Positions 53,451-62,782 of a DNA stretch of 64,000 nt are shown here, piece by piece; positions within the stretch are counted from its first letter, which is position 1; each line of letters opens with the position of its first letter. Origin of the DNA: an uncultured Tenacibaculum sp. (lineage in GTDB: Bacteria > Bacteroidota > Bacteroidia > Flavobacteriales > Flavobacteriaceae). The stretch spans positions 1 to 64,000 of the forward strand of contig CANMCD010000002.1 in assembly GCA_947496185.1 (NCBI GenBank), in the 5' to 3' direction. The notes under the pieces were generated by a model. That model was not told the DNA's origin. It was given only the letters and a program-made list of their open reading frames with translations, and made no database searches. A program made the translations under genes and the position numbers.

Positions 53451-55541
53451 CTAAATATTATTATTCTTACGTTTAGCAGACAAAGTCTTTAGAAAAATAG
53501 TTTTATATTTAATCAATTCCTTAGATTTTTTAGGGGTTACCAAAATTGCAGAGTCTAATATTTTGGAAAAGAAAATCGTGTCCTTATTAAATTTGTGATA
53601 ATTATAGAAAGCCTTGTTTTTCCAAGCAATAACATCATCTGAAACATACAATAGTCGTTTGTTAATTAATTTCAATAAATTAATAGTGTCTCTGTTTTCT
53701 TTATAAATTTTTCTAAGGTAAATATAAGTGGTCAGATCAGTAGGAATCTTACTAAAAACCTCATTGGCTAATAGGTAAGCACTATCTCTATTTTTCTCAA
53801 TGTCAAGATAAACTCTTGCAAGAACTGACTTGGCAACATGGTTATTTGGTGCTTGTTTAATACTTTTTCTCAAGTGCTTTTTAGCTTGTGTATATTTCTT
53901 TTCTGAAATCGCATAAATAGCTTTTAACCCTTCTAACGGACATCCTACATCATCAAGATCTTGATCTACATTTTCTAGTTTTCTCATAATATCTTCATAA
54001 GAGCTCTTTAAATCAGCCCATTGTTCATATGTCTTATTAGAAATTTCCGAATAAATATCACGTTCATAAATAGAAGAAATCACTCGTTTATAATTTTTAT
54101 AGGTAGTAAAAACTGATAATAAAAGAATCACAACTAAAAAGAAAAAATCATTACTTGTTCTTTTTAGTTGTGATTCTTTTGTTCTTTCTGAATAAAAATT
54201 CAAAATGAACACAATACCTATAAATAAAAATATTATAATAGAAGCCCAATAAATAGGAAAGTTTATAAACATATCTATCTGAAAATATAACAATAACATC
54301 CCTAGAACAAACAAAATATTTCTCTTTTTCGTATTATTATAATGTTTCTGCTTTAAAGAACGAATAAGTATTACAAACGGTATTATTAAAACATTTGCAA
54401 TGAATAAAATAAAACCTACAATACCTAATTCTGCTAAAACCTGAAGATAGTCATTGTGCACTCTTTGTGTATTTAAATATATATTTGTTTTTAATTTTAA
54501 CTTTAATGTTTCATGAGGTGTCAATTTCCAATTTCCTACCCCCCAGCCTAGCATTGGCTTTTTTAAAAATACCTGATATGCATGATTCCAAATAACATCT
54601 CTACCCGAAGACGAAGTAAAAGCTTTTAAGTCTAATTTAGACGTTGTATTTTTATGAATATTATCAAATTTTTTCGTTACTCCTCTTACCCGTTTAACTG
54701 GTGAATACATTTGTTGTAAAGAATTTGTTCGTCCACCATCGATTCTATTTAAATTCAATGTAAAAAAAAATGAGATGATAAGTATCCCTAACATGGGAAT
54801 GTAGATGTAAATTTCATTCTTATAGAATTTATGATAAAAAACGTAAGAAGAAAATAGTAGTAATAAAATAAAAAAAGAATAAGATCCAGTTCGTGCACCT
54901 ATCAAGAGCGTAGCAGACATTGTAGCTGAGATAGTAAATACAGCTAACCATTTCCACAATTTACTAAAATTTAAGAGACAATAAAATACAAAGGGGATTT
55001 TTAGGGTCAAAGCAGCGGAAAGTATATTAACATTACTATAGTTTTGATAGTGCTCAGTTATTAGTTTTTGTAATAACATTATAGATCTTCCTATGTGGGC
55101 ATTTTGGGTAAAATGACTGATAACATAAATACATTCACAAAACAGAAGTAAGAGTATTACCTTTGATACGCTATTAAATATTTCAATTGGTTCATTTTTG
55201 GTTAGGAAATATAAGTTTAAAGCTGCTATAAGCGTCGTTAAAACTTTAATAGTATAAACGATCGTTTCTGAAGCATTAATAGCCCATAATGATGATAGCA
55301 GGCTTAGTAAAAAGAATCCTGTAAAGACTATGAAATATAACTTCGTTACTTTATTATCAAAAGTAAAACTAAAGCTTTTTCTAAAAATAAAGAAGTATAC
55401 AGGACATAAGATGTTAATACAAGATATATAAAGCCAGTGTACATTATTCGTGTCTAAAGTATCAAAATTTGGCACCAAAAAAACAAAGGCATATAAAATT
55501 ATGAAACACGAAGCAACGACTCTATTTTTAACAATATTCAT
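53451..55541 (-). CDS. O-antigen ligase family protein with C-terminal TPR
   Basis: A 696-aa protein with about twelve membrane helices (1-470), including the Wzy_C/WaaL loop GRDVIWNHAYQVFLKKPMLGWGVGNW and VHNDYLQVLAELGIVGFILF, followed by a periplasmic or cytoplasmic helical domain (about 500-690) with TPR-like repeats (KKYTQAKKHLRKSIKQAPNNHVAKSVLARVYL). This ligase-plus-TPR layout is found in Bacteroidota and in PglL-type O-oligosaccharyltransferases. It is isolated from the glycosyltransferase locus at 11-20 kb and surrounded by lipoprotein genes. Substrate is unknown. Confidence 0.87.
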   Translation of the reverse strand: MNIVKNRVVASCFIILYAFVFLVPNFDTLDTNNVHWLYISCINILCPVYFFIFRKSFSFTFDNKVTKLYFIVFTGFFLLSLLSSLWAINASETIVYTIKVLTTLIAALNLYFLTKNEPIEIFNSVSKVILLLLFCECIYVISHFTQNAHIGRSIMLLQKLITEHYQNYSNVNILSAALTLKIPFVFYCLLNFSKLWKWLAVFTISATMSATLLIGARTGSYSFFILLLLFSSYVFYHKFYKNEIYIYIPMLGILIISFFFTLNLNRIDGGRTNSLQQMYSPVKRVRGVTKKFDNIHKNTTSKLDLKAFTSSSGRDVIWNHAYQVFLKKPMLGWGVGNWKLTPHETLKLKLKTNIYLNTQRVHNDYLQVLAELGIVGFILFIANVLIIPFVILIRSLKQKHYNNTKKRNILFVLGMLLLYFQIDMFINFPIYWASIIIFLFIGIVFILNFYSERTKESQLKRTSNDFFFLVVILLLSVFTTYKNYKRVISSIYERDIYSEISNKTYEQWADLKSSYEDIMRKLENVDQDLDDVGCPLEGLKAIYAISEKKYTQAKKHLRKSIKQAPNNHVAKSVLARVYLDIEKNRDSAYLLANEVFSKIPTDLTTYIYLRKIYKENRDTINLLKLINKRLLYVSDDVIAWKNKAFYNYHKFNKDTIFFSKILDSAILVTPKKSKELIKYKTIFLKTLSAKRKNNNI

Positions 55542-55883
55542 AATAAACTAGGGGTCTTAAGTAATTTGAAATAAAATAAAAATTAGGTATCTATTAGATT
55601 CAAATTGTCATAAATATACAAATAAAGTATTGACTACTATTCTGATTTTAAACAATTAAAAGAATTCATAATATAGAGAGATCAAAAGGAAAAACAACTA
55701 CCTAAAAAAGCACTATAAAACAAAATAGTGAGATATAACCGCCTTAAAATACGATCTAACATTATAAGTTACTTTAGACACTATCTTTTTAAGCGTTTGA
55801 AATGAAGTTAAAACATTAGTAAAAAGAAAATCGTCTAAAAAGTATTTTAGACGATTTAATAATATTTTTATGTGAAAAGAATA
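55542..55883. other. Intergenic region
   Basis: No gene is seen. A strong hairpin at 55828-55857 ends the lipoprotein transcript from the right. The left part holds the start of the O-antigen-ligase gene; no clear promoter motif was found. Confidence 0.45.
55828..55857 (-). terminator. Terminator of the 170-aa lipoprotein gene
   Basis: A 13-bp perfect stem, aaatcgtctaaaa with ttttagacgattt, and a 4-base loop, 27 bases past the stop; the minus strand continues TTCTTTTTA. Confidence 0.8.
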
Positions 55884-56396
55884 TTATTTGTTTTTTACAA
55901 AATGAAAAGTTAAATCTTGTGAACTTTTAATATCTTCTTCATCTAAAGTATTAATGTCAGTTGTATCAAAAGATTCATCATCGAACTTAAAAGACAACTC
56001 CCCATCAGATAATTTATTTATAGATGATTTAAAAAATGTTTGGGGTTTACTTTTGTTTGTTTGAAAATAAAGACTCAATACATTATCATCAATCTTCCAT
56101 TCAGAATTGTTATCAAAAGCCCAAGGGAGCATAATTAAAATACCATTTAACTCTAAATTATCTGTATCCATAACTAACCTAGATTCAGTCTTTAACTTAC
56201 CATCTTCATGAAAAGTTAAAGACAATTCTCCTTTTTCAAACGTTTTATTGAAACTAGGATTTTTTCTACTATGCATAGATTTTAACGACCATGTTCCTGA
56301 CAACTCTTTTGTAGATGGGTCTATAACATTCTCATCATCTTTAGAACAAGAAACAGTAATAAAAGTTAATGCTAAAATTAAAAAAAAGTTTTTCAT
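55884..56396 (-). CDS. Lipocalin-like lipoprotein
   Basis: A 170-aa lipoprotein (lipobox ITVSC) with ELSGTWSLKSMHSRKN, ELSLTFHEDGKLKTESRLV, SEWKIDDNVLSLYFQ and LTFHFVKNK, a lipocalin-like barrel. It is the fourth member of the family in this stretch and lies between the ligase gene and the ATP synthase operon. No motif suggests a ligand. Confidence 0.75.
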   Translation of the reverse strand: MKNFFLILALTFITVSCSKDDENVIDPSTKELSGTWSLKSMHSRKNPSFNKTFEKGELSLTFHEDGKLKTESRLVMDTDNLELNGILIMLPWAFDNNSEWKIDDNVLSLYFQTNKSKPQTFFKSSINKLSDGELSFKFDDESFDTTDINTLDEEDIKSSQDLTFHFVKNK

Positions 56397-56537
56397 TGTA
56401 TAAGTAGTTTTAAAATTTGCTCTAATTAAGTCAACATTTATGCCACTTGACTATCCCCTTAAGTTAAAGAAAACCAAAATATTTGTTAACCAATAATACT
56501 ATACAAAGAATACATGATATATTATATATATAAAAAA

Positions 56538-56564
56538 AAGAGACTAAAAAATTTTAGTCTCTTT
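56538..56564 (-). terminator. Terminator of the ATP synthase operon
   Basis: A 13-bp perfect stem (56538-56550 with 56552-56564) with a one-base formal loop, so in practice slightly shorter, then a long T run on the minus strand. It lies 24 bases after atpG. Confidence 0.85.
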
Positions 56565-56587
56565 ATAAGTATATTTACATATTTTCT

Positions 56588-57448
56588 CTAGTTATTCAAG
56601 GCTTCTGCTCCACCAACAATCTCTAAGATTTCATTGGTAATCGCTGCTTGTCGTGCTTTATTATAGGTCAATAATAAATCATCTCTTAACTCCTTAGCAT
56701 TATCTGTCGCTTTATGCATAGCCGTCATACGAGCTCCGTGTTCGGCAGCAAATGAATCACGAATGGCTTTGTATAACTGCGTTTTTAATGACTTAGGAAT
56801 TAATTCTAAAATAATTTCTTCTTTTGAAGGCTCAAATATATAATCTAGATTTACTGTTCCTTCACTTTCTATGGGTTTGATAGGCAAAAATTGTTCTGTT
56901 TGTACAATTTGTGTAGCAGCATTTTTAAACCTATTGTAAATAATTTCTATCTTATCATAAGAACCATTCACAAACAAATCCATCAACTGTTGAGCAACTT
57001 TTGCTACATTATCAAAGGTTAAATCATCAAAAATATCATTTCTGTTTTCGATTACAGTATAGTCTTTTGATAAAATATCGTTTCCTTTTTTACCTATAGT
57101 TAGTAACTCAACTTTCTTTCCATTATAGTTTTCATTAATTCTCTTAATGCTTTCTTTAATAATAGAAGAGTTGAATCCACCACAAAGTCCTCTGTTTGAA
57201 GTTACAACAACTAATAATACTTTTTTCACTTCTCTTTCTGTAGAATAGGCACCACCTGCATCGCTATCTAAAGTAGCGCTCAAGCTTTGTAACAATTCTG
57301 TAAGCTTTGAAGAATAAGGACGCATTGCCGTTATTGCATCTTGTGCTTTTTTCAACTTGGCAGCCGATACCATTTTCATGGCAGAAGTAATCTGCATTGT
57401 TGACTTGATAGAAGTAATTCTGTTACGTATTTCTTTTAAGTTTGCCAT
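56588..57448 (-). CDS. atpG: ATP synthase F1 gamma subunit
   Basis: A 286-aa central-stalk protein that rotates within the alpha/beta hexamer. The N-terminal helix (LKEIRNRITSIKSTMQITSAMKMVSAAKL read as ITSIKSTMQIT and KMVSAAKLKKA) and the C-terminal helix (ITNEILEIVGGAEAL) are diagnostic. Full length. Last gene of the operon. The beta and epsilon genes (atpD, atpC) are not adjacent, as is usual in Bacteroidota. Confidence 0.97.
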   Translation of the reverse strand: MANLKEIRNRITSIKSTMQITSAMKMVSAAKLKKAQDAITAMRPYSSKLTELLQSLSATLDSDAGGAYSTEREVKKVLLVVVTSNRGLCGGFNSSIIKESIKRINENYNGKKVELLTIGKKGNDILSKDYTVIENRNDIFDDLTFDNVAKVAQQLMDLFVNGSYDKIEIIYNRFKNAATQIVQTEQFLPIKPIESEGTVNLDYIFEPSKEEIILELIPKSLKTQLYKAIRDSFAAEHGARMTAMHKATDNAKELRDDLLLTYNKARQAAITNEILEIVGGAEALNN

Positions 57449-57523
57449 ACTTATAGTTGTTTAGTATTGCGTATGAGTATCGAGAAAATATTTTTTCTCA
57501 ATACTCAATACTAACATATTATA

Positions 57524-59104
57524 TTAAGCCGAAAATTTGGCTGAAATCTCTTTCGCTGCTGTTGTTAACGTATCGATTACTTCATCCGTCAATTTCCCAG
57601 CTTTTAACGTATCTAATGTACCTCTATGCTTTGCATTTAAGTACTCTAAATAGTCTTTCTCGAATTCTTTTACTTTATTTACTGGTACCTCTCTTAACAA
57701 GTTTTTAGAACCTGCATAAATAATAGCTACCTGATCTTCTACAGTAAATGGATCTCCTTGATTTTGCTTTAAGATTTCCACATTACGCTTTCCTTTTTCA
57801 ATTACGTTCATCGTAGCAGCATCTAAGTCTGAACCGAACTTAGCAAAAGCCTCTAATTCACGATATTGAGCTTGATCTAATTTCAACGTACCTGATACCT
57901 TTTTCATTGACTTAATCTGAGCAGATCCACCAACACGAGATACAGAAATACCTACGTTAATCGCTGGTCTTACTCCCGAGTTAAATAAGTCTGATTCTAA
58001 GAATATCTGACCGTCTGTAATCGAGATTACGTTAGTTGGAATATAGGCAGAAACATCTCCTGCTTGTGTTTCAATAATAGGCAAGGCTGTTAATGATCCT
58101 CCACCTTTTACTTTACCTTTTAATGATTCTGGTAAATCATTCATCTCAGCAGCAATAGCATCATCATTAATTACTTTTGCAGCACGCTCTAACAATCTTG
58201 AGTGTAAGTAGAATACATCTCCAGGATATGCCTCACGTCCTGGTGGACGACGCAATAATAAAGATACCTCACGGTAAGCTACCGCTTGTTTTGACAAATC
58301 ATCATAAACAATCAAAGCAGGTCTACCTGTATCACGGAAATATTCTCCGATAGCAGCCCCTGCAAAAGGTGCATATACCTGCATTGGAGCAGGGTCTGAA
58401 GCGTTAGCTGCAACTATAGTAGTATATGCCAATGCTCCTTTTTCTTCTAACATATTTGCTATAGCAGCTACGGTTGATCCTTTTTGACCAATTGCCACAT
58501 AAATACAATAAACAGGTTGCCCTGCATCATAAAACTCTTTTTGGTTTAAGATTGTATCTATAGCCACTGTTGACTTTCCTGTTTGACGGTCACCAATGAT
58601 TAACTCACGTTGTCCTCGTCCAATCGGAATCATTGCATCTACAGACTTTATTCCTGTTTGTAAAGGCTCATTTACTGGTTGTCTATAAATAACACCCGGT
58701 GCCTTTCTTTCTAATGGCATTTCATACGTTTCTCCTTCAATCGGTCCTTTACCATCTATTGGGTTACCAAGAGTATCAACTACACGTCCTACGATTCCTT
58801 CACCTACTTTCAAAGAAGCAATTCTTTCAGTACGCTTTACATTTGATCCTTCACTTACTCCTGTTGATGGCCCTAATAATACCACCCCAACATTATCTTC
58901 TTCTAAATTTAATACGATTCCTTCTAGGCCGTTATCAAACTCGACTAACTCACCATATTGAACATTCGATAAACCGTAAACACGAGCAATACCATCACCC
59001 ACTTGTAAAACGGTTCCTACTTCGTTTAACGTCGCTTTCGCTTCGAAATTTGTTAACTGTTCTTTTAAAATTGCTGAAACTTCAGCTGGTTTAATTGCTG
59101 CCAT
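57524..59104 (-). CDS. atpA: ATP synthase F1 alpha subunit
   Basis: A 526-aa F1 subunit with the P-loop GDRQTGKST (about 172-180), the family signature [13 protein letters not shown] near 378-390 and the region [26 protein letters not shown] in the N-terminal barrel. It forms the non-catalytic nucleotide sites and organises the hexamer. Full length with no irregularities. It lies 21 bases downstream of atpH. Confidence 0.98.
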   Translation of the reverse strand: MAAIKPAEVSAILKEQLTNFEAKATLNEVGTVLQVGDGIARVYGLSNVQYGELVEFDNGLEGIVLNLEEDNVGVVLLGPSTGVSEGSNVKRTERIASLKVGEGIVGRVVDTLGNPIDGKGPIEGETYEMPLERKAPGVIYRQPVNEPLQTGIKSVDAMIPIGRGQRELIIGDRQTGKSTVAIDTILNQKEFYDAGQPVYCIYVAIGQKGSTVAAIANMLEEKGALAYTTIVAANASDPAPMQVYAPFAGAAIGEYFRDTGRPALIVYDDLSKQAVAYREVSLLLRRPPGREAYPGDVFYLHSRLLERAAKVINDDAIAAEMNDLPESLKGKVKGGGSLTALPIIETQAGDVSAYIPTNVISITDGQIFLESDLFNSGVRPAINVGISVSRVGGSAQIKSMKKVSGTLKLDQAQYRELEAFAKFGSDLDAATMNVIEKGKRNVEILKQNQGDPFTVEDQVAIIYAGSKNLLREVPVNKVKEFEKDYLEYLNAKHRGTLDTLKAGKLTDEVIDTLTTAAKEISAKFSA

Positions 59105-59125
59105 CTTATGTCTTTTGATGTATAA

Positions 59126-59683
59126 TTAAATTTTTGGAATATAATGACTGTTGTCAAATTCTCTTTTTAATTCATTAAATTGGTTTGAGATACTTGCATC
59201 GTATTGCACATCTCCTACTTGTAAAATAAAACCACCTAAAATATTTGGATTGATGGTATTTTCAATAGTAGCTTTATTTCCTGTTAATTCTTCAACTTTT
59301 GTCAACATCTTAGCTTCAAGCTCTTTTGTTAACGGTACTGCAGTAACTACTTTGGCAACGTGAAGACTTTTATGATAATCATAAATAACAGAATATTGTC
59401 TTGCTATAGCTTCTAACATCAACATACGTTTGTTCTCTTGTAATAAGTTAAACAAACCTTTAACAATGTTATCGACTTTATCAGCAAAAAGCGCATTTAA
59501 AACATTACGTTTATCAGCCGCTTTTATAATAGGACTTTTAAGCATTGTATCTAACTCATCACTATCTGCAATAGTATTAGCGATTAGTTTCATATGCTCA
59601 TTAACCGCTGTTTCTTGCTTAAATTCAACAGCTAGGTTTAAAATTGCTTTTGCGTAACGTAACGCGGGTCTTGCTGCTTTCAT
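59126..59683 (-). CDS. atpH: ATP synthase F1 delta subunit
   Basis: A 185-aa peripheral-stalk subunit (OSCP). The N-terminal six-helix domain begins RPALRYAKAILNLA, and the C-terminal signature TINPNILGGFILQVGDVQYDASI near 142-164 is typical. It links the b subunits to the top of F1. Spaced seven bases from atpF. Confidence 0.95.
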   Translation of the reverse strand: MKAARPALRYAKAILNLAVEFKQETAVNEHMKLIANTIADSDELDTMLKSPIIKAADKRNVLNALFADKVDNIVKGLFNLLQENKRMLMLEAIARQYSVIYDYHKSLHVAKVVTAVPLTKELEAKMLTKVEELTGNKATIENTINPNILGGFILQVGDVQYDASISNQFNELKREFDNSHYIPKI

Positions 59684-59690
59684 GTAACTA

Positions 59691-60191
59691 CTAGTTTAAA
59701 GTAACTTCTTCTAACATTCCTTCAACAAGTTCGATTTGGTTGTCTTGTGAAGCCAATTCCTTTTTAACTATAGTTTGCGCAATACCAATTGACAACTCAG
59801 CTACTTGTTTTTTAACATGTGCTAAAGCGGCCTGCTTTTCTTGCTCTATAGTAACCTTCGCATTTTCAATTAACTTAGAAGCTTCTTCTGATGCTTCTTG
59901 TTTAGCGTCTGCAACAATCTTATCCTTTATCTCACGAGCTTCTTTCAACATCGAATCTCTCTCTGCTCTTGCTTCTTTTAACAATCGATCGTTATCCGCT
60001 TGTAAATTTTGCATTTCTTTCTTAGCTGCTTCTGCAGCATCCAAAGCACTTTGAATTCCTTCTTCACGCTCTGTTAATGCATTCATTATTGGTTTCCAAG
60101 CAAACTTCACCATTAATACAATTAAGATTAACAATATCACTGCTTGCATAAAGAACAATCCTGGCGAAAAATCATTTAATAATTGATCCAT
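59691..60191 (-). CDS. atpF: ATP synthase F0 b subunit
   Basis: A 166-aa peripheral-stalk protein with one N-terminal membrane helix (about 9-29) and a long charged coiled coil rich in alanine and glutamate (about 35-150), the normal b architecture. Only one b-type gene is present, so a homodimeric stalk is expected. It follows atpE by about 100 bases. Confidence 0.95.
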   Translation of the reverse strand: MDQLLNDFSPGLFFMQAVILLILIVLMVKFAWKPIMNALTEREEGIQSALDAAEAAKKEMQNLQADNDRLLKEARAERDSMLKEAREIKDKIVADAKQEASEEASKLIENAKVTIEQEKQAALAHVKKQVAELSIGIAQTIVKKELASQDNQIELVEGMLEEVTLN

Positions 60192-60290
60192 TATATATGT
60201 AATTTATTTTTTATACTCTTTTTGTTTAATTGAAAACACTTCCTATAACCAACCGTCACAGGAAAGTGTTTTACTTACTTCTTGTGGAGA

Positions 60291-60524
<234 letters not shown>

Positions 60525-61643
60525 TTAATGATGATCATGTTCTTCAACAGCCATTCCGATAAACAACGATGACAACATGGTAAAAATGAATGCTTGTAAA
60601 AACGCTACTAATATTTCAATAACTGAAATAAACAACGCTAATACAAGTGACATCCCAGTCGATCCAACTGCACCAAACTGACTCTTTAAGGTAATCATCA
60701 ATGCAATCAAACTCATTACTACAAAGTGACCTGCTGTCATGTTTGCATACAAACGAATTAGTAACGAGAAAGGCTTTGTTAACATCCCTAATACTTCGAT
60801 AGGTGCTAATACAACCTTCATTACTGGAGGAACACCTGGCATCCAAAAAATATGCTTCCAATAATCTTTATTCCCACTAAACTGTACGATAAAGAAAGTA
60901 AACAAGGCTAAACATACCGTTACAGCAATCTGCCCCGTAACGTTAAACCCTAACGGGGTCATACCCAAAAGGTTTAATATCCAGATAAAGAAAAACACAG
61001 TTAATAGGAACCCCATAAACTTTCTGTAATGTTTTTCTCCAATATTTGGACGTGCTATTTCATCTCTTACGTAAAGTACCAAAGGCTCTAAAACTCTTCC
61101 AATTCCTGTAGGAATCGCTCCTTTCTTATACCCTTTAGCTAAAGAACCGAATCCTAACAACATCAAAATACCAGCTAGCAACATCCCTACAACACTTTTG
61201 GTAATTGAGAAATCCAACACTTTATGTGCATTTTCAGCATGATGAGAGGCATCAAAAGCAACAGCAGTAGCCCCTTCTTCTAACTCATAAATCTTACTAT
61301 GGATCTTTACCAACTTCACATCTCCTTTGTCAACGATTACTGTTCCGTCATCATTATGATGAAAAGCCGAAGACATAAAGGTTTTCAAACCTTTGCTCGT
61401 CCAAACAATTACAGGCAATGGAAAACCAAAATGTTTTCTTTCACCAGCATCGTTGGTGTAGGAATACAGCGCAAAATCATGCGAATCTGCTAAGTGATGT
61501 CCGATATATTCTTTGATTCCTTCAGGTGTATTTACCTGACCCGCTTTCCCTGAGGCGCTTCCTCCTCCAGCAAAAGCTGTAAATGAACTAAATACTATTG
61601 TTAGTGTAGTTAAAAAACAGATAGTTTTCTTTGCTATCATCAT
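60525..61643 (-). CDS. atpB: ATP synthase F0 a subunit
   Basis: A 372-aa membrane subunit with the conserved arginine helix LIRLYANMTAGHFVVM near 297-312. It is longer than E. coli AtpB because of an N-terminal export-like signal (MIAKKTICFLTTLTIVFSSFTAFA) and an extracytoplasmic domain (about 25-140), a known Bacteroidota feature. The start may be either M1 or M2. It is the first gene of the F1F0 block, preceded by its own promoter-like motif. Confidence 0.95.
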   Translation of the reverse strand: MMIAKKTICFLTTLTIVFSSFTAFAGGGSASGKAGQVNTPEGIKEYIGHHLADSHDFALYSYTNDAGERKHFGFPLPVIVWTSKGLKTFMSSAFHHNDDGTVIVDKGDVKLVKIHSKIYELEEGATAVAFDASHHAENAHKVLDFSITKSVVGMLLAGILMLLGFGSLAKGYKKGAIPTGIGRVLEPLVLYVRDEIARPNIGEKHYRKFMGFLLTVFFFIWILNLLGMTPLGFNVTGQIAVTVCLALFTFFIVQFSGNKDYWKHIFWMPGVPPVMKVVLAPIEVLGMLTKPFSLLIRLYANMTAGHFVVMSLIALMITLKSQFGAVGSTGMSLVLALFISVIEILVAFLQAFIFTMLSSLFIGMAVEEHDHH

Positions 61644-61684
61644 ACCTTTGATAAATATAGAATTATGGTCTCTAAATTTCGGTG

Positions 61685-61715
61685 CAAAGGTACATCAATA
61701 AATTAGAACTGCAAG
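61685..61715 (-). promoter_or_regulatory. Promoter of the atpBEFHAG operon
   Basis: On the minus strand, CTTG (61715-61712), 19 bases, TACCTTTG (61692-61685). The -7 box is exact and the transcript would begin about 35 bases before atpB. Confidence 0.65.
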
Positions 61716-61766
61716 CGATTTTTTATTTAGTTTTTTAGGATGAATTTAACTTATTCCCTTTATAAA

Positions 61767-62147
61767 TCACTTGTTATTTAAAAGCTTTGAAACAAAAACG
61801 GCTTCTGCTATCAAAAACAAAAACAAAGGAATCACCAATGATATTCTTTCAACTTTTGTAAGTGGTGTTTCTGTAAAAACGGTAGCTTGGAAAATAAGCA
61901 CAAAAAAACCGATTTTTAGAAATATGGAAGCAAGATATGCATAACCTGCTTGGGTGGGTAATTTGTTAGCTGTAACTTCTACGATCGTATATACTATAAT
62001 TGCGGCAACAAAGTGAAAGGAATACACTCCTAATAAAGAAAAAACCAACTCATACTCACCTGTGTTAACTCCGTAAGTATGCAACATAAATGCTCCAATA
62101 AAAAGCACAGCCATTGAGGCTAAAAAAAACATCAATCGTTTAATCAT
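61767..62147 (-). CDS. DUF6168-like membrane protein beside ATP synthase genes
   Basis: A 126-aa protein with four membrane helices (about 5-27, 35-57, 66-88 and 98-118). It overlaps atpZ by eight bases and precedes atpB. Its position corresponds to the AtpI assembly protein of other bacteria, and the Bacteroidota family found here may play that part, but the sequence is not clearly AtpI. Confidence 0.8.
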   Translation of the reverse strand: MIKRLMFFLASMAVLFIGAFMLHTYGVNTGEYELVFSLLGVYSFHFVAAIIVYTIVEVTANKLPTQAGYAYLASIFLKIGFFVLIFQATVFTETPLTKVERISLVIPLFLFLIAEAVFVSKLLNNK

Positions 62148-62370
62148 CGTCTTTTGTCAATCGTATTACTTGGCGAATTATTGAAAACATGGCTCCAAAA
62201 ACAGCCAAAAGGGTACAGATTTTGGTAAATAACTGATCTTTGTTAGAGAATTTAAAATCTAGCCACTCGCCAAGCAAGCTACCCAAATAAATGGTCACTC
62301 CCATCTGAATGGCTATACCTGAAAAACGTACGTATTTATGAAGCGGTTTTTTCGAGGTTCTTTTTCTCAT
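62140..62370 (-). CDS. atpZ: AtpZ/AtpI family protein
   Basis: A 76-aa protein with two membrane helices (about 16-35 and 47-67) joined by a charged loop (GEWLDFKFSNKDQ), the AtpZ pattern. Members help assemble the c ring or import Mg2+ in other bacteria. Its start lies inside the 3' end of the bactofilin gene (35-base overlap), so these genes are translated together. Confidence 0.85.
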   Translation of the reverse strand: MRKRTSKKPLHKYVRFSGIAIQMGVTIYLGSLLGEWLDFKFSNKDQLFTKICTLLAVFGAMFSIIRQVIRLTKDDD

Positions 62371-62749
62371 TCTTTTTAAGTTCTTTCACGGCTGCTCCTT
62401 TCATAGAACAAGTAGCATTAAATGCTGCTCCTGGCTCTACTGACAACTTTCCGATCACAACTTCTCCTGTTATATTTGCTGTAGATTTCACAGTCAATGT
62501 ATTGGAAACATTTAAATCTCCTGAGAATCTTCCTTCAATATCTGCATTAGCACATATCGCTTTTCCTTTTATCAGACCAGCTTGTCCGATAATAATTCTA
62601 CCGTTTGTTTGAATATTACCATCCAAAGTTCCATCTATCCTAAAATCACCTTCTGAGATAATATCGCCAGTTATTTTGGTATTCTTTCCTATCACATTTC
62701 TTTCAGAAACTGTTTTTTCTATCGTTTTTTTACTCTCTTTGCTGAACAT
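62336..62749 (-). CDS. Bactofilin (polymer-forming cytoskeletal protein)
   Basis: A 137-aa bactofilin with a short N-terminal tail (1-20), a central right-handed beta-helix (about 21-118) built of six-residue turns rich in G, I and V (EGDFRIDGTLDGNIQTNG, RIIIGQAGLIKGKA, TANITGEVVIGKL), and a basic C-terminal tail. Bactofilins polymerise into filaments at the membrane and organise cell shape or wall enzymes. Co-location with ATP synthase genes is usual in flavobacteria. Confidence 0.93.
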   Translation of the reverse strand: MFSKESKKTIEKTVSERNVIGKNTKITGDIISEGDFRIDGTLDGNIQTNGRIIIGQAGLIKGKAICANADIEGRFSGDLNVSNTLTVKSTANITGEVVIGKLSVEPGAAFNATCSMKGAAVKELKKNEKKNLEKTAS

Positions 62750-62782
62750 AAACGGGGGATTTAATTTAAAACTATCTATTTA

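Noticed and set aside
57457-57708. Plus-strand frames across the ATP synthase genes
   Set aside because: All are antisense to highly conserved atp genes and lack start context or family features.
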